Shown: positions 23,501 to 37,135 of the stretch, one piece after another
Position numbering within the stretch: the first letter of the stretch is position 1
How the letters are laid out: the number at the start of each line of letters is the position of its first letter
Assembly (NCBI RefSeq): GCF_963675165.1
Contig: NC_087378.1
Coordinates: 6,133,205-6,197,204 of the forward strand
DNA length: 64,000 nucleotides
DNA from: Halichondria panicea
Lineage: Eukaryota > Porifera > Demospongiae > Suberitida > Halichondriidae
Reading direction: 5' to 3'
The notes under the pieces: generated by a model
The model's database searches: none
The model's input: the letters and a program-made list of their open reading frames with translations, nothing else
What the model was told of the DNA's origin: nothing
Program-made: the position numbers and the translations under genes

Positions 23501-25623
23501 CTCGTTGTCATGGAACCAACTAGCCTTGCGTGTGTCCCGACTGACTATAAAAGAAAGATATATTAAAATACAGGCACCAACATAGAGCAGTGCTATGTAT
23601 ACTTCGATGCCTTTGTCTAGACAGTTTCCTCGGAGCATAACACAATCGGAACAATGTCTTGGGATACCCCTGCAACATTTTGTCTAGGGTGTGCGTCCCG
23701 AGTGTAACATAATTGGAATGTCTTGGGATACCCCTGCAACATTCTGTCTAGGGGTGTGCGTCCCAAGTATAACATAATCGGAACAATGTCTTGGGATACC
23801 CCTGCAACATTCTGTCTAGGGGTGTGTGTCTCGAGTATACAATGTCTTGGGATACCCCTGTAATATTTTTGACTATAAAGAGAACAATATCATAATACAG
23901 GCACCAATATAGAGCAGTGTGTACACTTTGATGCCTTCAATTATCTAGACAGTTTCCTTGATTGGAACAATGTCTTGGGATATAATCATACCCCTGCAAC
24001 ATTTTGTCAATAATTCTTAGAAGATCGATATCCTAATCATTAGGGTTACGCACGCATACTTAAACTTACTTGCATAGGTATCAGTAGAAACTAGCTTTGG
24101 TTCACTCGCCACTAAGAAACCGTCTCTCTGGTGTGGGAACCGAGTGATTTCGTGAAGTATAGGTTTGGTGTCAGATTCTATGTAGTGATAAAGGAATAAC
24201 CACAATTAGACTGTGGTAAACTGTGTGGTAGCCATAGTGAGGTCATACTGGAAGGGGTCATGCTCTATTTCCTACATTAGCTCTGCATGCCTGGAACTTC
24301 AGAAGGTTAACAAGTGAATAGCTAGAAGCTTCCAAGGGAAAACAAACCCTTAAATAGCTTGACAAATCATGCAGCAAGAATTATGAATGCATTAAATTAT
24401 TGACATCAACCACATTACTCAACCACATTAATCTTACCAATTTCCAGGGAATGAAAAACACCAATCGTGTCATTCAGCCAAGGTACATTAACGGTGCAAA
24501 CAAGTAGCGCGTTTTGAAGCACATGTACATAAGCAAAATCTTCTATTGCCAATGTAATTGTCGCTGCATAGAAAATAAGAAAATTTGCTAGATTTGACGT
24601 AATGAACATGTTAATGTAATACATCTTGCAGCAAGAGATGGGGTATAGACAACATATAGTTCAGGGCTAACAATGTACTCACATTTAGAGGAATGGTGAT
24701 AACCTAACACATTAAAGAGTCCGAGTAGTCTGAACCTGTCCGACCCTCTCGTTTCGTTCCCCTTGATACAGCCATATATAGTGTCATTGTCCGGACTAAG
24801 CAGATGAACACACCTGGAGAAAGAATGGGTATATAAAGAGATTGTAATGCATAGAGAAGCCCCAATTTTGAAGCTGGTGGCTGAAGCCTCTATCTGGTGA
24901 GAAGAGGCCACAAAATCAAAAGACAGGATGTTATTAATTGACTTGCCAGACCAGAAAGAGTTATGGGTAAGTGTAGAAAATGATTTAATAGTTCATAGAG
25001 CCGCAGCATTCATTCCCCAAATTACATGGGTGATTGAGTTTACTCTGTGCATGATTCAGATCGTCAACAGAGACTATGGAGAGACATAAGATGAAATACA
25101 CTGTCAGTCGATACTGATGATTGTCAGGGTACATTATTCTGGGCTAAAAATAATTATTTAGCGAACCATTCAAAGTACTCCTCCTGAAGTTCATCATTGT
25201 GAGGGTAGATATCCAGAAAAAAGTTACGATAAAAAGGGATGATATCATATTCTCCTGAACGTTGCGAGATGCGTTTTGGGTTAGCTACAGAAACAGAATC
25301 CGAGGTTGGATCTGAAACAGTAGATCAATAAATCTCAACATGACAGCATAAATGCAATGCAGAGAATCATCACCGTGATGGCACATACCTAACTGTGGGT
25401 CTGGGTATTGCTGATCCTGGCTACTTGCATATGAGCTTCTCAGTGATGTGTAAAACTCTTGCACATCACTGTCACTTGCTTCACACACTGCTGATACAAT
25501 ACTGGATGCAAGCTCTCTGACATCAACAGCACATGTACATCTAGACTGCAACATCCAGAACAAGGCCAGAATAGTCAGGTTTAGATAGCTCCTTGAGGAA
25601 GCAATAGTCATCAATCCAGCCAT
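17503..25623 (-). CDS. Receptor tyrosine kinase with Ig-like ectodomain, copy B
   Basis: Same exon-intron plan as copy A: signal-peptide exon ending at 25623, ectodomain exons with Ig-like DTGEFKF and EYTCAVNY, a transmembrane exon at about 21422-21729 with the juxtamembrane YxN site as AYINL, then the kinase exons. Kinase motifs include GQGKFGKV, NIVAVK, HCDLAARN, IGDFGMAK and FPVRWAAPELL. The stop is at 17503. No frameshift was seen in the exons compared, so the gene may be active. Amino-acid changes relative to copy A cluster in the ectodomain and kinase insert (for example NVLGYHHSSK for NVFSYHHSFK), while most of the kinase core is unchanged. The link from the signal exon to the first ectodomain exon is unresolved, as in copy A. 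Confidence 0.83.
18296..18532. mobile_element. CTGTATAGCGCG-type MITE in an RTK copy B intron
   Basis: The ends are inverse to each other (CTGTATAGCGCGAAATTTTC and GAAAATTTCGCACTATACAG). The interior includes AAGCCACGCCTTTAAATC, also found in the elements at 1042-1712 and 45979-46207. The paralogous site in copy A near 3800 reads gcctatacaacacg without it, consistent with insertion at a TA target. Confidence 0.88.
21819..22213. mobile_element. CCGTATATC-type MITE in an RTK copy B intron
   Basis: Terminal inverted repeats of about 25 bp begin CCGTATATCTTCTAATTTAT and are flanked by TAC on both sides. Copy A has a single TAC at the same place (near 7072), which defines the empty site. Internal subrepeats carry GTCCGG followed by AATTAGAAC. 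It is non-coding. Confidence 0.88.
23635..23860. repeat. Tandem repeat of about 95 bp in a receptor intron, copy B
   Basis: About three units of the TGTCTTGGGATACCCCTGCA repeat, orthologous to 8480-8800 but shorter. Confidence 0.85.
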
Positions 25624-26068
25624 TGTGGATCACTAGATACAGTACTGCAGCTGCTAAGCAGATAGTTCCGATCAAAGAAAACTAAGCCACACCACACTAT
25701 ACTATTAAATGGGATATGGACAGCCACTCCACAGAGCTAGAGAGAGCATGCAGTCTAGTTTTTCCCCCTACTACTAGCTCGACTCAACTTTATTAACAGT
25801 CACACAAAATTCATTTATAAGTACAATGATATTTACCTACCAGAATCCAGTTATTTTCTATGGCCTCATGAGGTTATCATCTGGAGCACGTGATTCTACC
25901 ACACCTCATGTCACAGGAAATAAGGATGCAAGAACGATCAATGAATAATCACATTGAAAAGATAGTCACTTCTCTATCTCTCCTCCATTGTACATTTTCA
26001 AGTACTTAGATCGAGTGTGTCCTAGTAAGAAAGAAGCACTCAACTTTGAGTTATATTGGCTGCAGCAA

Positions 26069-29000
26069 ATGGCAACAATGGCTCTGCAGTTTGCCCTGAA
26101 CAGGCTTTTTGTGGTGACCAGCAATTTGGGCTCTGTCTTTGAAAATGTGAGTATACAATTCATCAGATACTCTGTATTTGATTGGTTTGGTGTTGTACCT
26201 GTATTGTACATCACATCAGCTCTAATTGAGAAGTACGTAGATCTACGTAATTTTTTATCAAATGTTAGAATTATAAATTTTCCGAGCTTGTGTTCTTGTT
26301 TATAAATGCACGGATTGTCATGCTCATCATGTTACTTCTTTTTTAGTACATAATATTATGCTTACTATAATTATTATAATATTATATCAAACAGTCATGT
26401 GGACTGGGAGCAAGCCTTTCGGTACATTATTTGTTTTCACTACCAAACAGCAGTTAGTCTGCCTTAGTTTGTCAGTGACAATCCTGATCAATGAGCTACG
26501 TTTTCATTTAATTAAGAAATCCGTCTCCGGTCCTGTGAGTGGCACTGTGTATTATCCCAATAGAACCATAACTACCATTTTAAACTCTAATTAGTACCCT
26601 TGTGAATAGTGGAATCACTAACACATCAGTTATTACTAACTGTTAGTATTGGAGCAAATCAACAGTATCCCATTTTCTGTTGAAAGCAAATACTGGAGAA
26701 TGGTTTAGAAGTGGAGAGAATTCACCTCCGTTTTAGCTGCTGGCCTGTTACTGCTTAGTACCTGGTAGTGGGGATGTTCGTTAATTTGACAGTTATTTGG
26801 AGACAAGGAAGTTTTGGCAACTCTCTTTCGGCTGGGTCATGGTTATTCACAATAATCCACACATGTATCAAATACATGTCATGTGTTTATTCTCCCTATA
26901 GGCTGAAATTGAACAACGTTGGCTGGTTGAATTGGAGAAGGTGAGAGTACTTACTACTGATTTAGCAGTATGTGTGTGTGGATCATGTTTCCTTAAATTT
27001 GGAAGTGGAACTGGAAGTACCTCCGTATTCTTAGTGATAGGTTTCTTTGTATTTATAGCCTATAGCGCACCGGACTCACCTGCCCCCTCACATACACACA
27101 GGTGATTGTACAGGCTGACCCAGACTTGGTGGCTCTGCATTGTCAAGAAATAGGAGGAAAAGATTTTGAAGTCACAATGCCCAAAGTCCAGGACTTTATC
27201 AGGTATTATAATAATATTAAAGTGAAAATTAATAACCCCCCCCCCCCGTGAATTGTACAAACATTTGCAAAGCTCACAAAAAGAAGATAATCAGGCTTAC
27301 ATGTAAAACCTCTTCAAGAAGATGCTACAACATTTTTACCTAAGTGCCTGTGATTTTGATGCTATCTGTGCTGTATTTATAATAACGTATACCGGGTTTG
27401 GAAGGCGTGTCATTGAGTTGCGAATGACACTGTACAAACCGTGGTTACGTTTCTAATTAGCACGAATTGCATGCTCTCTCGTTCTCGCAATTTGCAATCA
27501 AAAGAGTCTTGCATTCGAAATCCGATATACGGTACATTGTGTAGTTGATTTTATTAAAATGAAGTTCTAACACTGTTAGTTTAAATTCATGTGTGTGTAT
27601 GTTTGTAGGATAAGTTTTGTGGGTTTTGTTATTGTTTGCTGGTTTTGTTTAATTTCTGAATGCCGTTGCTAGGATACGTGAGTGTATAGTTCCAATTCCG
27701 ACACTTTAATTGCCACTGTTTTGTGTCAGTTTATAGCATTGAGTGGGCTGCTCCATTAGGTTGGAATTGCAACAGAGCTGCCATTGTGTTCTTTGAAGGC
27801 ATATATTCTTTATTACTATAATTATTCACAACTCAGTCAGTTTTCAACATGTGTAACTGTGCTGAATTAATAACCACACTATACCCTCACTACTGGCACT
27901 ACTCTCACCACTCACACTACCCAGAGTACCTCACTACTCCCACAGTCACACTACTGCTTCACAGTCTTGCTACATTAGTTTAGGCCAATAGTGTTTTCGT
28001 TGGAGGGACGACGTACATATACAGGTAGCAGTCCAGGGAATTCATCTTCATATACATGTAGATATGTATGAGCTTTATAAGGTGTACTCTCCAGTACATG
28101 TGCAATACCCTATTCTGTACATATGTGACTAACCGTTTGTTCTGCTCCAGGAAACTACGAGAGCTGCCTTGCTTCGCCAATTTCGACAGGGTCAGGGGAT
28201 GGTTTGACATGGCCTACGAACGATCCGCAGAATTCACTGTAAGTACATGCTGCTCATGATTTCAATAATAAAGGGTTGTAACAAAGAGCCACTCTTAGGA
28301 CACTTAGTTATTGTTGACATGTATTCCGACTTACCTGGACAGCCATGTTACTAAGTACATTTACGTGTACATGTAAGGACAAGTGTGTAGCGTCACTAAC
28401 TTTTTAGTTTTGTGCAACTGTGAGCACTCTTATGAGTTGATAGCTGCATTGTACATAGGGTTTAATGCCCTAGAATATTACATATACAGTATAATAGTGA
28501 GTATTCGTGTATTTTATCCACCCGTTGTTATACATGTAGGCCCTTGGCAGCCTGTACCTGATACACAAGAGGGTGGAGCCAGTCTTCTTGTGGGACTTCC
28601 ATGGTGAGAGTTAGCATATCAGTGTTTGTTTGCACCTTGGTATGTGCAAAGTTAGGGATTCTGAACTCTCAATCAAAAACCATTTCCTTGTATTTGGAAT
28701 GCTATTATTGCCACAATAGTGGTTAATTACAAATAATAATGCTGAAAGTTGGGTTACAATCAGAGGAGGTTGGGTTACAGTCAGAGGAGGTTGGGTTACA
28801 ATCAGAGGAGGTTGGGTTACAATCAGAGGAGGTTGGGTTACAGTCAGAGGAGGTTGGGTTACAATCAGAGGAGGTTGGGTTACAATCAGAGGAGGTTGGG
28901 TTACAATCAGAGGAGGTTGGGTTACAGTCAGAGGAGGTTGGGTTACAGTCAGAGGAGGTTGGGTTACAGTCAGAGGAGAGTGGGTTACAATCAGAGGAGG

Positions 29001-32000
29001 TTGGGTTACAGTCAGAGGAGGTTGGGTTACAATCAGAGGAGGTTGGGTTACAATCAGAGGAGGTTGGGTTACAATCAGAGGAGGTTGGGTTACAGTCAGA
29101 GGAGAGTGGGTTACAGTCAGAGGAGAGTGGGTTACAATCAGAGAAGGGTGGCCATGCTTCATCATTCACGTGACATTCCTAAGATCTCTGCTCACTTTAC
29201 CATATGAAAAACAAGTTTTGCTTTACTGACTAGCTGTGTCTATTGTCTGGTTGGACCAAGATTAGCTAGACTATATGTTCAGCAATGCTGTATGTAGCCT
29301 GCACTGTACTGGCTGGCAAGAATGTAGTAAACACTCACACTGATAACTCATCGGAATTGAAGGGATCGCTGGGGATCGGGTTGGTTAATGAAAGCTTTAT
29401 ATTCGAAGTAGCCAGAGAGTCACATAAATTTGCCTTCAGTCTCCAATGACCATGCAAAACTAGCCAGAACTTTACATAGTTGTGAATAAGCTGTACCAGC
29501 TCAGCAAAAAGTGGTGTATGTTAGACACCAACCTCCTCTGAGTTACAAGTAATGGTTTGTACACACCAGGCCCTTCTTAGTAGTTGATTAATCTTTGAGT
29601 GTGTTGTTTGCTTTGTGCAGATAGTGAGTTTGTGGAAGTCAAAGGAGATGAGGTGTGTCCATTGTTTGTGTGGGTGTTTTGGCACAAGACTGTATAACTC
29701 ATTACTTTCCACCACAGGTTGTGTACAGTGACCTCTCCAGTAACCACACTCACTGCAGGGAGAGGTTCCCAGATGACTTCTATCCTGGAGTAAGCACAAT
29801 TGAGGCACCTCAGTCCTGTTTATTTGCCAATTTAATTCCTATAATTTTGCCTAGTGCAGGAACTACATTGCAAGTGGCATAATTATTTCAGAGTATGAAT
29901 TGTTTTTGTAGGTCAAGTGGTCAAGAAAGGGCTTTCTTCACACAAGATGGAGGCTCTTTGGAAGGTGTGCATCTCCACATAGTGATTCGTATCCCTGAGA
30001 CAGTGTACTGTACATGTCACTGTTAGCATGTGTACAAGGCTAGTGAAGTGCTTGTACATACTGTGGCTGCTAGGAGTTTTCACTTCCAATTTGTAGCAGT
30101 AATTATTGTACTATCGTTCCTTGCAGTCGAAAGTTGAACTTTGTTAACATCCATTTGTTTCACGATGACGACAACCTTGTTGCCTTGGAAACGGTAATTT
30201 ACATAGCTAAGTATTGTACACTTTAACTGCATAATATTTATAAATAACATAATTACAAACTACCTCCACCCTTGCGACACACAGTCCCCGTCAGTGTATT
30301 GTAGCTATCGAAAAAGAGCGCTGGAGTACACACTTTCACGGTTAGCTGCTTCCATTAAAGACATCTCTGAGCCTCTCTACATCTATGGTGACTTCAACTT
30401 TAGATTAGACTTCTCTGCTGTCGTTAAGGTAAGCCCTTATACTACAGGTACGTGTAATTCTCAAACCTAGGCACCAGTTGTTCTGTGAGCCCAAACTAAT
30501 TTGTAAAATAACGTTATGTACAATAAATGTGCTGAGGATAATAAAAAAATTTGGTAAAGGGTCGTTATTTTGTTCCTTTATTGGCACTGGGCGTGGGGGG
30601 ATCTTTACCTATTGATAAATCCTTATTTGGAGTTGGCATGTTAAGGTTACGATGCAGTGTTCGCCCATGCAGTAATTATCAGTAGTAAATCAAGCTTGTC
30701 TTGACTGTATACACTAGTCGTCATTTTATATGCTAGATATTGCATGCTCTTTGCCAGTAAGGCAATTATCTATTTAAAGGAGGAAAGGGGCAGGGCGGCT
30801 CGAAACAATTTCTTCAAAACAATGAACAGTCATCGAGTTAGCTCGTGTAGAAGTAGAAAAATATGGAAAAATAGCCGACTAGCTAGTAAACTATGGCATT
30901 TTTCTTCAGTTTGTAAGATAGATAGGAGCAAGAACTCTTCGAGTCGCCCTCAGGAATATCATAAACTGCTGGTAGGTCACTGTTTAGTTCTTGTTAGAGT
31001 CTTTCTTTGTCTAATATTTGACGACTAAAATTGGCAATAACCACACGATCTTTGTGGTAAATTTGTTGCCTTCTAGTTAGCGTAATAGTTACTTATGAGT
31101 AGTGCAACAGTATAGACACATAAAATAATAGAAACAATGTCTTCCTTTCTCACAAAAATAAAAACTTATGAATAATTCATGAGCAAACACTGCATCGTAA
31201 CCTTAAGCATTGGGCATGAGGTGATCTTTACCTATTGGAGCGTGTTTAGGCATCGGGAGTGAGGTGATCTTTACCTATATTTGAAGGAGCATGTTTAGGC
31301 ATTGGGCGTGAGGTGATCTTTACCTATATTTGAAGGAGCATATTTAGGCGTGAGATGATCTTTACCTATTGGTAAATCTATTTGTGTTTAGGCATTGGGC
31401 GTGAGGTGATCTTCACCTATTAGTAATCCTATATTTGAAGGAGCGTGTTTAGGCATTGGGATTGGTGGTTAATGCTCTACACACAAACACCACACAGCAC
31501 ATCATGTCATCACTGAACAATGAGCCTCAGTTGGTGAAAGAGACTGATGGCTCTGTTGTCTACAGGCATGAAGAAGGCCCTAAAGAGGTGAGCTCCACAA
31601 AATCAGAACAAAAGCCTCAGAATAATTATATTGCTTGCTTGGGCACATGTACATGCATGTACATACAGTATACAAGCTTCGATGTACTGTAATTATTGTT
31701 CTTGTTTATGAAGGATGTTCTGAAGGTGGAAAGAAAACGATTTGCTCTTCGCAACGGCACACATTTCACAGAGAAATATAAGGAGGTTAGTGATAATTAT
31801 AAGAATCGAGGTTAGTACATGTGCACATACGCTACACTTTGAATGCTTCTCTACGAATGTTGTGTTATTGCGTTTGTTTGTGTACAGCTGCTGCAGTATG
31901 ATCGTGAATTAAAGGGGCTATCGGAGCTGAGGGAACTGCCTGTTGAGTTTCAACCAAGGTGAGGAAGGTCTGCAATGTTGGTAACCTGTCTATAGCAGTC

Positions 32001-35000
32001 ACTCTTAGGCAGACCAACAGTGGTTATAAAGAGGTGGCCTGCTAACAAAGGTTGAACTAGACTTTGACATTAACTAGACTTTTGAAAATAGAGGAATAAT
32101 GGTGACCACACTAGACAAATTTCACTGTAGACCAATGTAGACACCCTGGTGTTAATGTGATTATACCAGCCAGTATAGTAGTTTTCAGACATTCTGTTTA
32201 CCCCATTATATGTTGGTTACATTTACTTGTAGAAATCTTCTTATATCTGTTAGAGAGTTTGGTCAATGTCAGGTCAGGGAATTTGCACTATAGCAACCTG
32301 TCTGCCTATTATGATTACCTGAGTGACTTGTGAGAAATGTGACTACATTTGTAGATACGCTTTGGTGGAACCATTACAGAGCAATCCTTTGGGGAATAGA
32401 AGCCATTCATGCAAAGTGTTTTAGTAAGCCTTCTAGGTATACAGACCTACACATGTAACTGTATTACAGTGTTTGTTCTTGTCTTCCGTTGGTGGCTGAG
32501 AGGTAAATTGGCTTGTCCTCGTTTCAGATTGCCAGTAATAAGTAGGCCTCCTATATCATTCTTCTGTTCGACCATTTCTTTTGTATTGTGTGAGGAGTGG
32601 GTGCTTTGCATACTGCTGCAGCTGATCCAGATATTATGGTTATTGTAGCCGGCCCACCTGTATTGGATATTCATACCTCCTTGCTAATGTCTGATTGAGT
32701 AGCTGGTCCAGCCGTATTCATTGAGCAGGGCTATTGTAGAGCACACGCTGGCTGATATTCATTGCATAGCTCACCATCGAATGTGACCAACCCCAATGAA
32801 TTTTGTCAGTGGTTATCTGAGACACCCACTATTCTAATCCACATGCAGTCTAATATTACATTTCAATTTGTTTTCCTTGTGTACTGTATATAGAGCGATG
32901 TACATGTGGTATTTGGGTCGATGAAACAGGCTGTATCTTTAGGCTTCGGCTTGAGATACGATCTCAAATTACATATTCTTTACATGATTGGGTCATCACG
33001 CTGACTGTTACATTTTTGAACATCACGTACCCAATTTGTGCAGCGTATTCACTTGATATCATCTTTCAAGCTGAGTATCTTTCTCTCCCTATTTTAGCTA
33101 CCCCTTCAGCGAGTCGGAGGACCAAGGCACAGTCTATATGGAGAAGAGGTGAGTGGTGTAACATAGCAGGAAGGGGCTATCAAATCACACTAATTGTTTA
33201 ATCACAAAGAATTTGCCAAACAAGCGACTAGTTATTATAACCTGTGCACACGACTTGTGGGTGGTTGTACTCTACTAGACCAGCATGTTGTATAAGGCTG
33301 TCTTAGCAGTGCCCATTGTGTTGTTGTAGACATACTAGGTTGTTTAACACTTGGCACAAGGAAAGTTACAGTAGTAGCTAGGTCACTCGTAGTAATAGCA
33401 GCAGCTTGCTGTGAGATGCACGCCCCGTTTGTGTTTTAAAACATGCACCCAGAATGTCTACATTGCAATCAAGTGTTGCTTGAGCTCATAATTATATTAT
33501 GGAGCTCCAACTAGTACCCATACATAATACATCTGTACACATACTTGTGATTGTAACTTGGCCGTATTCATTGTGTTGTCATAAGTGTATTGCTGCACGT
33601 ATGATAAAGCTGTGCTGTACGTACTAAGAGTAAAGTAAGCGATAATTATTATGGTATCAATGTCGACCCAACTGGGCTTCAGCATTGCACCCACACATGC
33701 CCCTAACCTCAAGCAAAAGGGGGAGAGCTGGTGTAGGGTGTCACTGGTAAAAAGGGGGTTGGCTCTAGTCTAAACAATACTGCTGGGTTGAAGGTGTGTG
33801 CTTGTTGTTCATTTTGATGAGCTGTACCACTACTGCAACACGTGTGTGTGGGTAAGAGTTTCAAATGGGCTACTGGCTTATCAATGTATACATGAGCTAT
33901 TGTAGTGAAACAATGCTGTACTATATATGCATTGTAGTTATACGAACAATAATTATTTCAGTAAGCCTCTGCTGCTGTGTCTTAGCATCTGTTGCAAGTA
34001 TTCATGTATGTGGTGTAAACAGCTTTAGCTCCTGGTGTGAGTACTTGTAATCAGGTATAGGCAAACCACAGTTTACACAGTTAAATAAATTCTCCCCCTA
34101 TTTAAGCAGTACATGTGGATAGCATGTCTCCCACATGAGCTCATGTGCAGCTATCAAATATCCAACTAGTGTCGTAATAGAGGCCCTGTTGTTTTTTCCT
34201 GGCTGCTTCTCTCTTGGGACTGCTACTGATGAGTGCTTTGTAGTGAGAGTTCCTGTGTGACTAGACGTTGTGTACTTCGGTGGAAGTCAATGGTCGATCA
34301 CGGCCTGTCTCTTTAGTTTTGCATGGGCCTCTGCCGCCGAATCTTGTTTTTTATTTAGGTACACTAGCTTAATCTACCTTTACTTTATTATTGTGTGTTA
34401 TAGACTGCAAGTATATAATTGACCACCACCCCAGTGATTATAGTTTAGTTAACCTAGCTTATGAATCTGTTTCTTATATTGGATCTCAATAGCTCACAAG
34501 ATACATGTATCTGTTGCCTCAGGTGCAAATCAAGCTATGAATGTTGTCATGTATCTCCTGTGTCATGTGGTGGTGTGTTAGTAACCTTAGTCTAGTGCCA
34601 GTGTTTATTCATTGGACCTCCCCCAGAGTGCTGTGACTTCACTCAAACTGTTTATACAGGCAATAACACATTCATAGCGGCCATGGTCTGATGGCTGTGA
34701 TAGGCTAATGGGAATTCATAGGGCAAAGTGGGAATTCATTGCCCTGTGAATCTGTTCACAACAATTGGCTGTAAATGCTACATTACCTTGACAGTGTATT
34801 TATCAGAGCTGTCTGTTTGTACAGTATTCATTTTTAGGCTAATGAACCACGTTAGCTCGTAATTGTTGTCTTGTTTGTTACCTCACTGTGTCAGGATCAC
34901 CTAAAAAAAAGATGAATGGGTTTAGGTGCAGTAAACCGTATCTTTGTAGGGGGGGTTTTATCACAAAAGGGGTGTGTCTCCTGCTGATTGTTACCCTTGG

Positions 35001-36268
35001 GTGAGCCCGGCTGGTGCTGCTATGAAAACAGTGCTGGGTGTTTGGGGTGTGTAAACTGTATAGAACCCCCAGTGAAGACCATAATTATTGCATTAAATAC
35101 AGATTTAACCCTCTCAAATAAACACTGCTTGTATTGCTATCTTTTAGCAGGTGGCAGCCTCTACTTATTACGACTGTAGGTTCCCTTATCTCTGAGGCCT
35201 CACTGTAGTACGAACAATGAGTGAACTCTTCCACCGTGAGCTTGTCATTGAATAATAGCCGTATATTAATCATGGGTGGGTAGTTCGTTGTTACAATTGG
35301 CAGTATTTAGGTGTGAGATCGCAGCTCTCTGTTACATTGTACTTCTAGTGTTACACGGTGTGGTAAACTAGCCTGGGGGCAGGTGGAAGGATTTGTCATA
35401 TGGTTTGAAACGTGCCTCGTTGCAGTAACTCTATCCTGACCACTACTGGATGTCCTACACATTCTTGCAATTGCTCAACCTTAGACATTCTATACATTAA
35501 AGATCTGCAATGAATTAGATACGCTTTTAGGCATCAACTGCATGAGAGCAATGCTCAGGGTTTTTACCTCCATGGTGCACACACCGATATGTAACAGTAT
35601 CTGGGAGAGTTTAATGTTTAATATAGGAGGAAGTTGTGTTCAGAAGGACCTGTGCTTATGTTATAGTGAGTGTGCTTTGGTAAGTTAAAACTTGTTTAGT
35701 TTATGAAAACACTTTGGTTTATTGTTGGGATCCTGGTTGACACTATTTATAGGCCCCCCTAGATAGCTGCTTTGGACAGGTTTCCCTGAGTGTGTGCCCG
35801 TGTTTACCGCAAAGGTGTTTCCAGATGTGCCCCATTTCGTGGTCTCTTTATTATCTGATCTGTTCTACATGACTGATCCTGCTACATCCCCTCTGTGTTT
35901 GAACGTGTTATGTACAAGGTTGAGGTCATTATAGATCTGTGTAATGTACGTAGCTCCCTGGAGATTGTGGCTTAGTTTCTAATACCATTCTTCGAGCGAT
36001 TAGTAGTACTGAGAATGATATGTTCACTTTTGGGGCAACATTGTTTGTACAAATTTTAGTATTGTAATGTTTGTATCCAAGACTCTGTACTGTGACCTAT
36101 TGACTCGCCCTCCAGGTGCCCGGCATGGTGTGACCGTATCCTCATGAATGAATCTGCCCTGAAGCTTGTTGTAGAAGTGAGTATTTTTGTTGCCGCGAGC
36201 ATGTACCGTGTACACATGTATGCAATCCTCTTTGCATGTATGTAACTGCACACACACACACACCCACA

Positions 36269-36352
<84 letters not shown>

Positions 36353-37073
36353 CCCCTCGGCTGCATGTACAACATGATGGCTAAAACTGTTTGTGTGGGA
36401 GATCACAAGGTCTGTTGATAGCTTCAATTATGCACTGCTACTGTATGTGCCTTGGAGTATCACAAGTCACCTATGTACATGTAGTAATAATAACATTCAG
36501 CTGTTGCTTGATTAGTGAGCATAATTATTATGAGGTAAAAAAGTTATTTGAGCTTGCCAATTTGTCAGTTATGATAACGCGTTGGGCTCTTTTACCTCTT
36601 TCCAATATTCATAGCTCCGTTTGGAAAACTGGACACCAAAACTTCACCCATTTATCTGTGTAGTACGTAAATGAGCCATAGAAATAATGAGATTCATGAT
36701 TATTAGCCCACTAACACGTACAGTAAACGGTGCTATGAAGCTCTAATAGATATTAATAACCTTGCATTTGAGTGGGTACAAAGATATTCTTTCTTGATGA
36801 ATAAACATAATAGATTAGAATTGTCTGCCTTGTAAATACTTTATCAATACGGCTAGTGCTGTAACATTTACCAATGGCAAATTGTCATACTACATGCAGT
36901 ATGTGATTACTGAAGGTCAATAACATAAGAACTAGGCTTTCGCTTTGTGTGCTGCTTGTGTCCCGACTTTGTTAATGAGCCGTGAAAAGTGTACTCACTC
37001 GTTTAACTGTTCACACACTCGATATAGTACCACTAGCTATTACTCACTCGAAAGCCCGCCCACACGCACACAT

Positions 37074-37135
<62 letters not shown>

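Larger units (their letters stand above)
16087..25699. repeat. Segmental duplication, copy B
   Basis: Copy B of the unit at 605-10909. It matches from GCAATGGTTCTTGTCCAC to AAGCCACACCACACT. It differs by two MITE insertions of its own (18296-18532 and 21819-22213), by lack of the MITEs at 1042 and 10548, by a shorter intronic tandem repeat, and by scattered point changes. Confidence 0.9.

Noticed and set aside
28611..29207. Long open frames with VGLQSEE-type, NQRRLGYS-type and TQPPLIV-type repeats on both strands
   Set aside because: They are products of the 21-bp minisatellite, which lacks stops in several frames. The array lies inside an INPP5A intron and is not in frame with its exons.
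36024..36427. Cys/Val and Thr/His repeat frames across the CA repeat
   Set aside because: Dinucleotide repeats keep frames open by chance; the real coding here is INPP5A exons 15 and 16.
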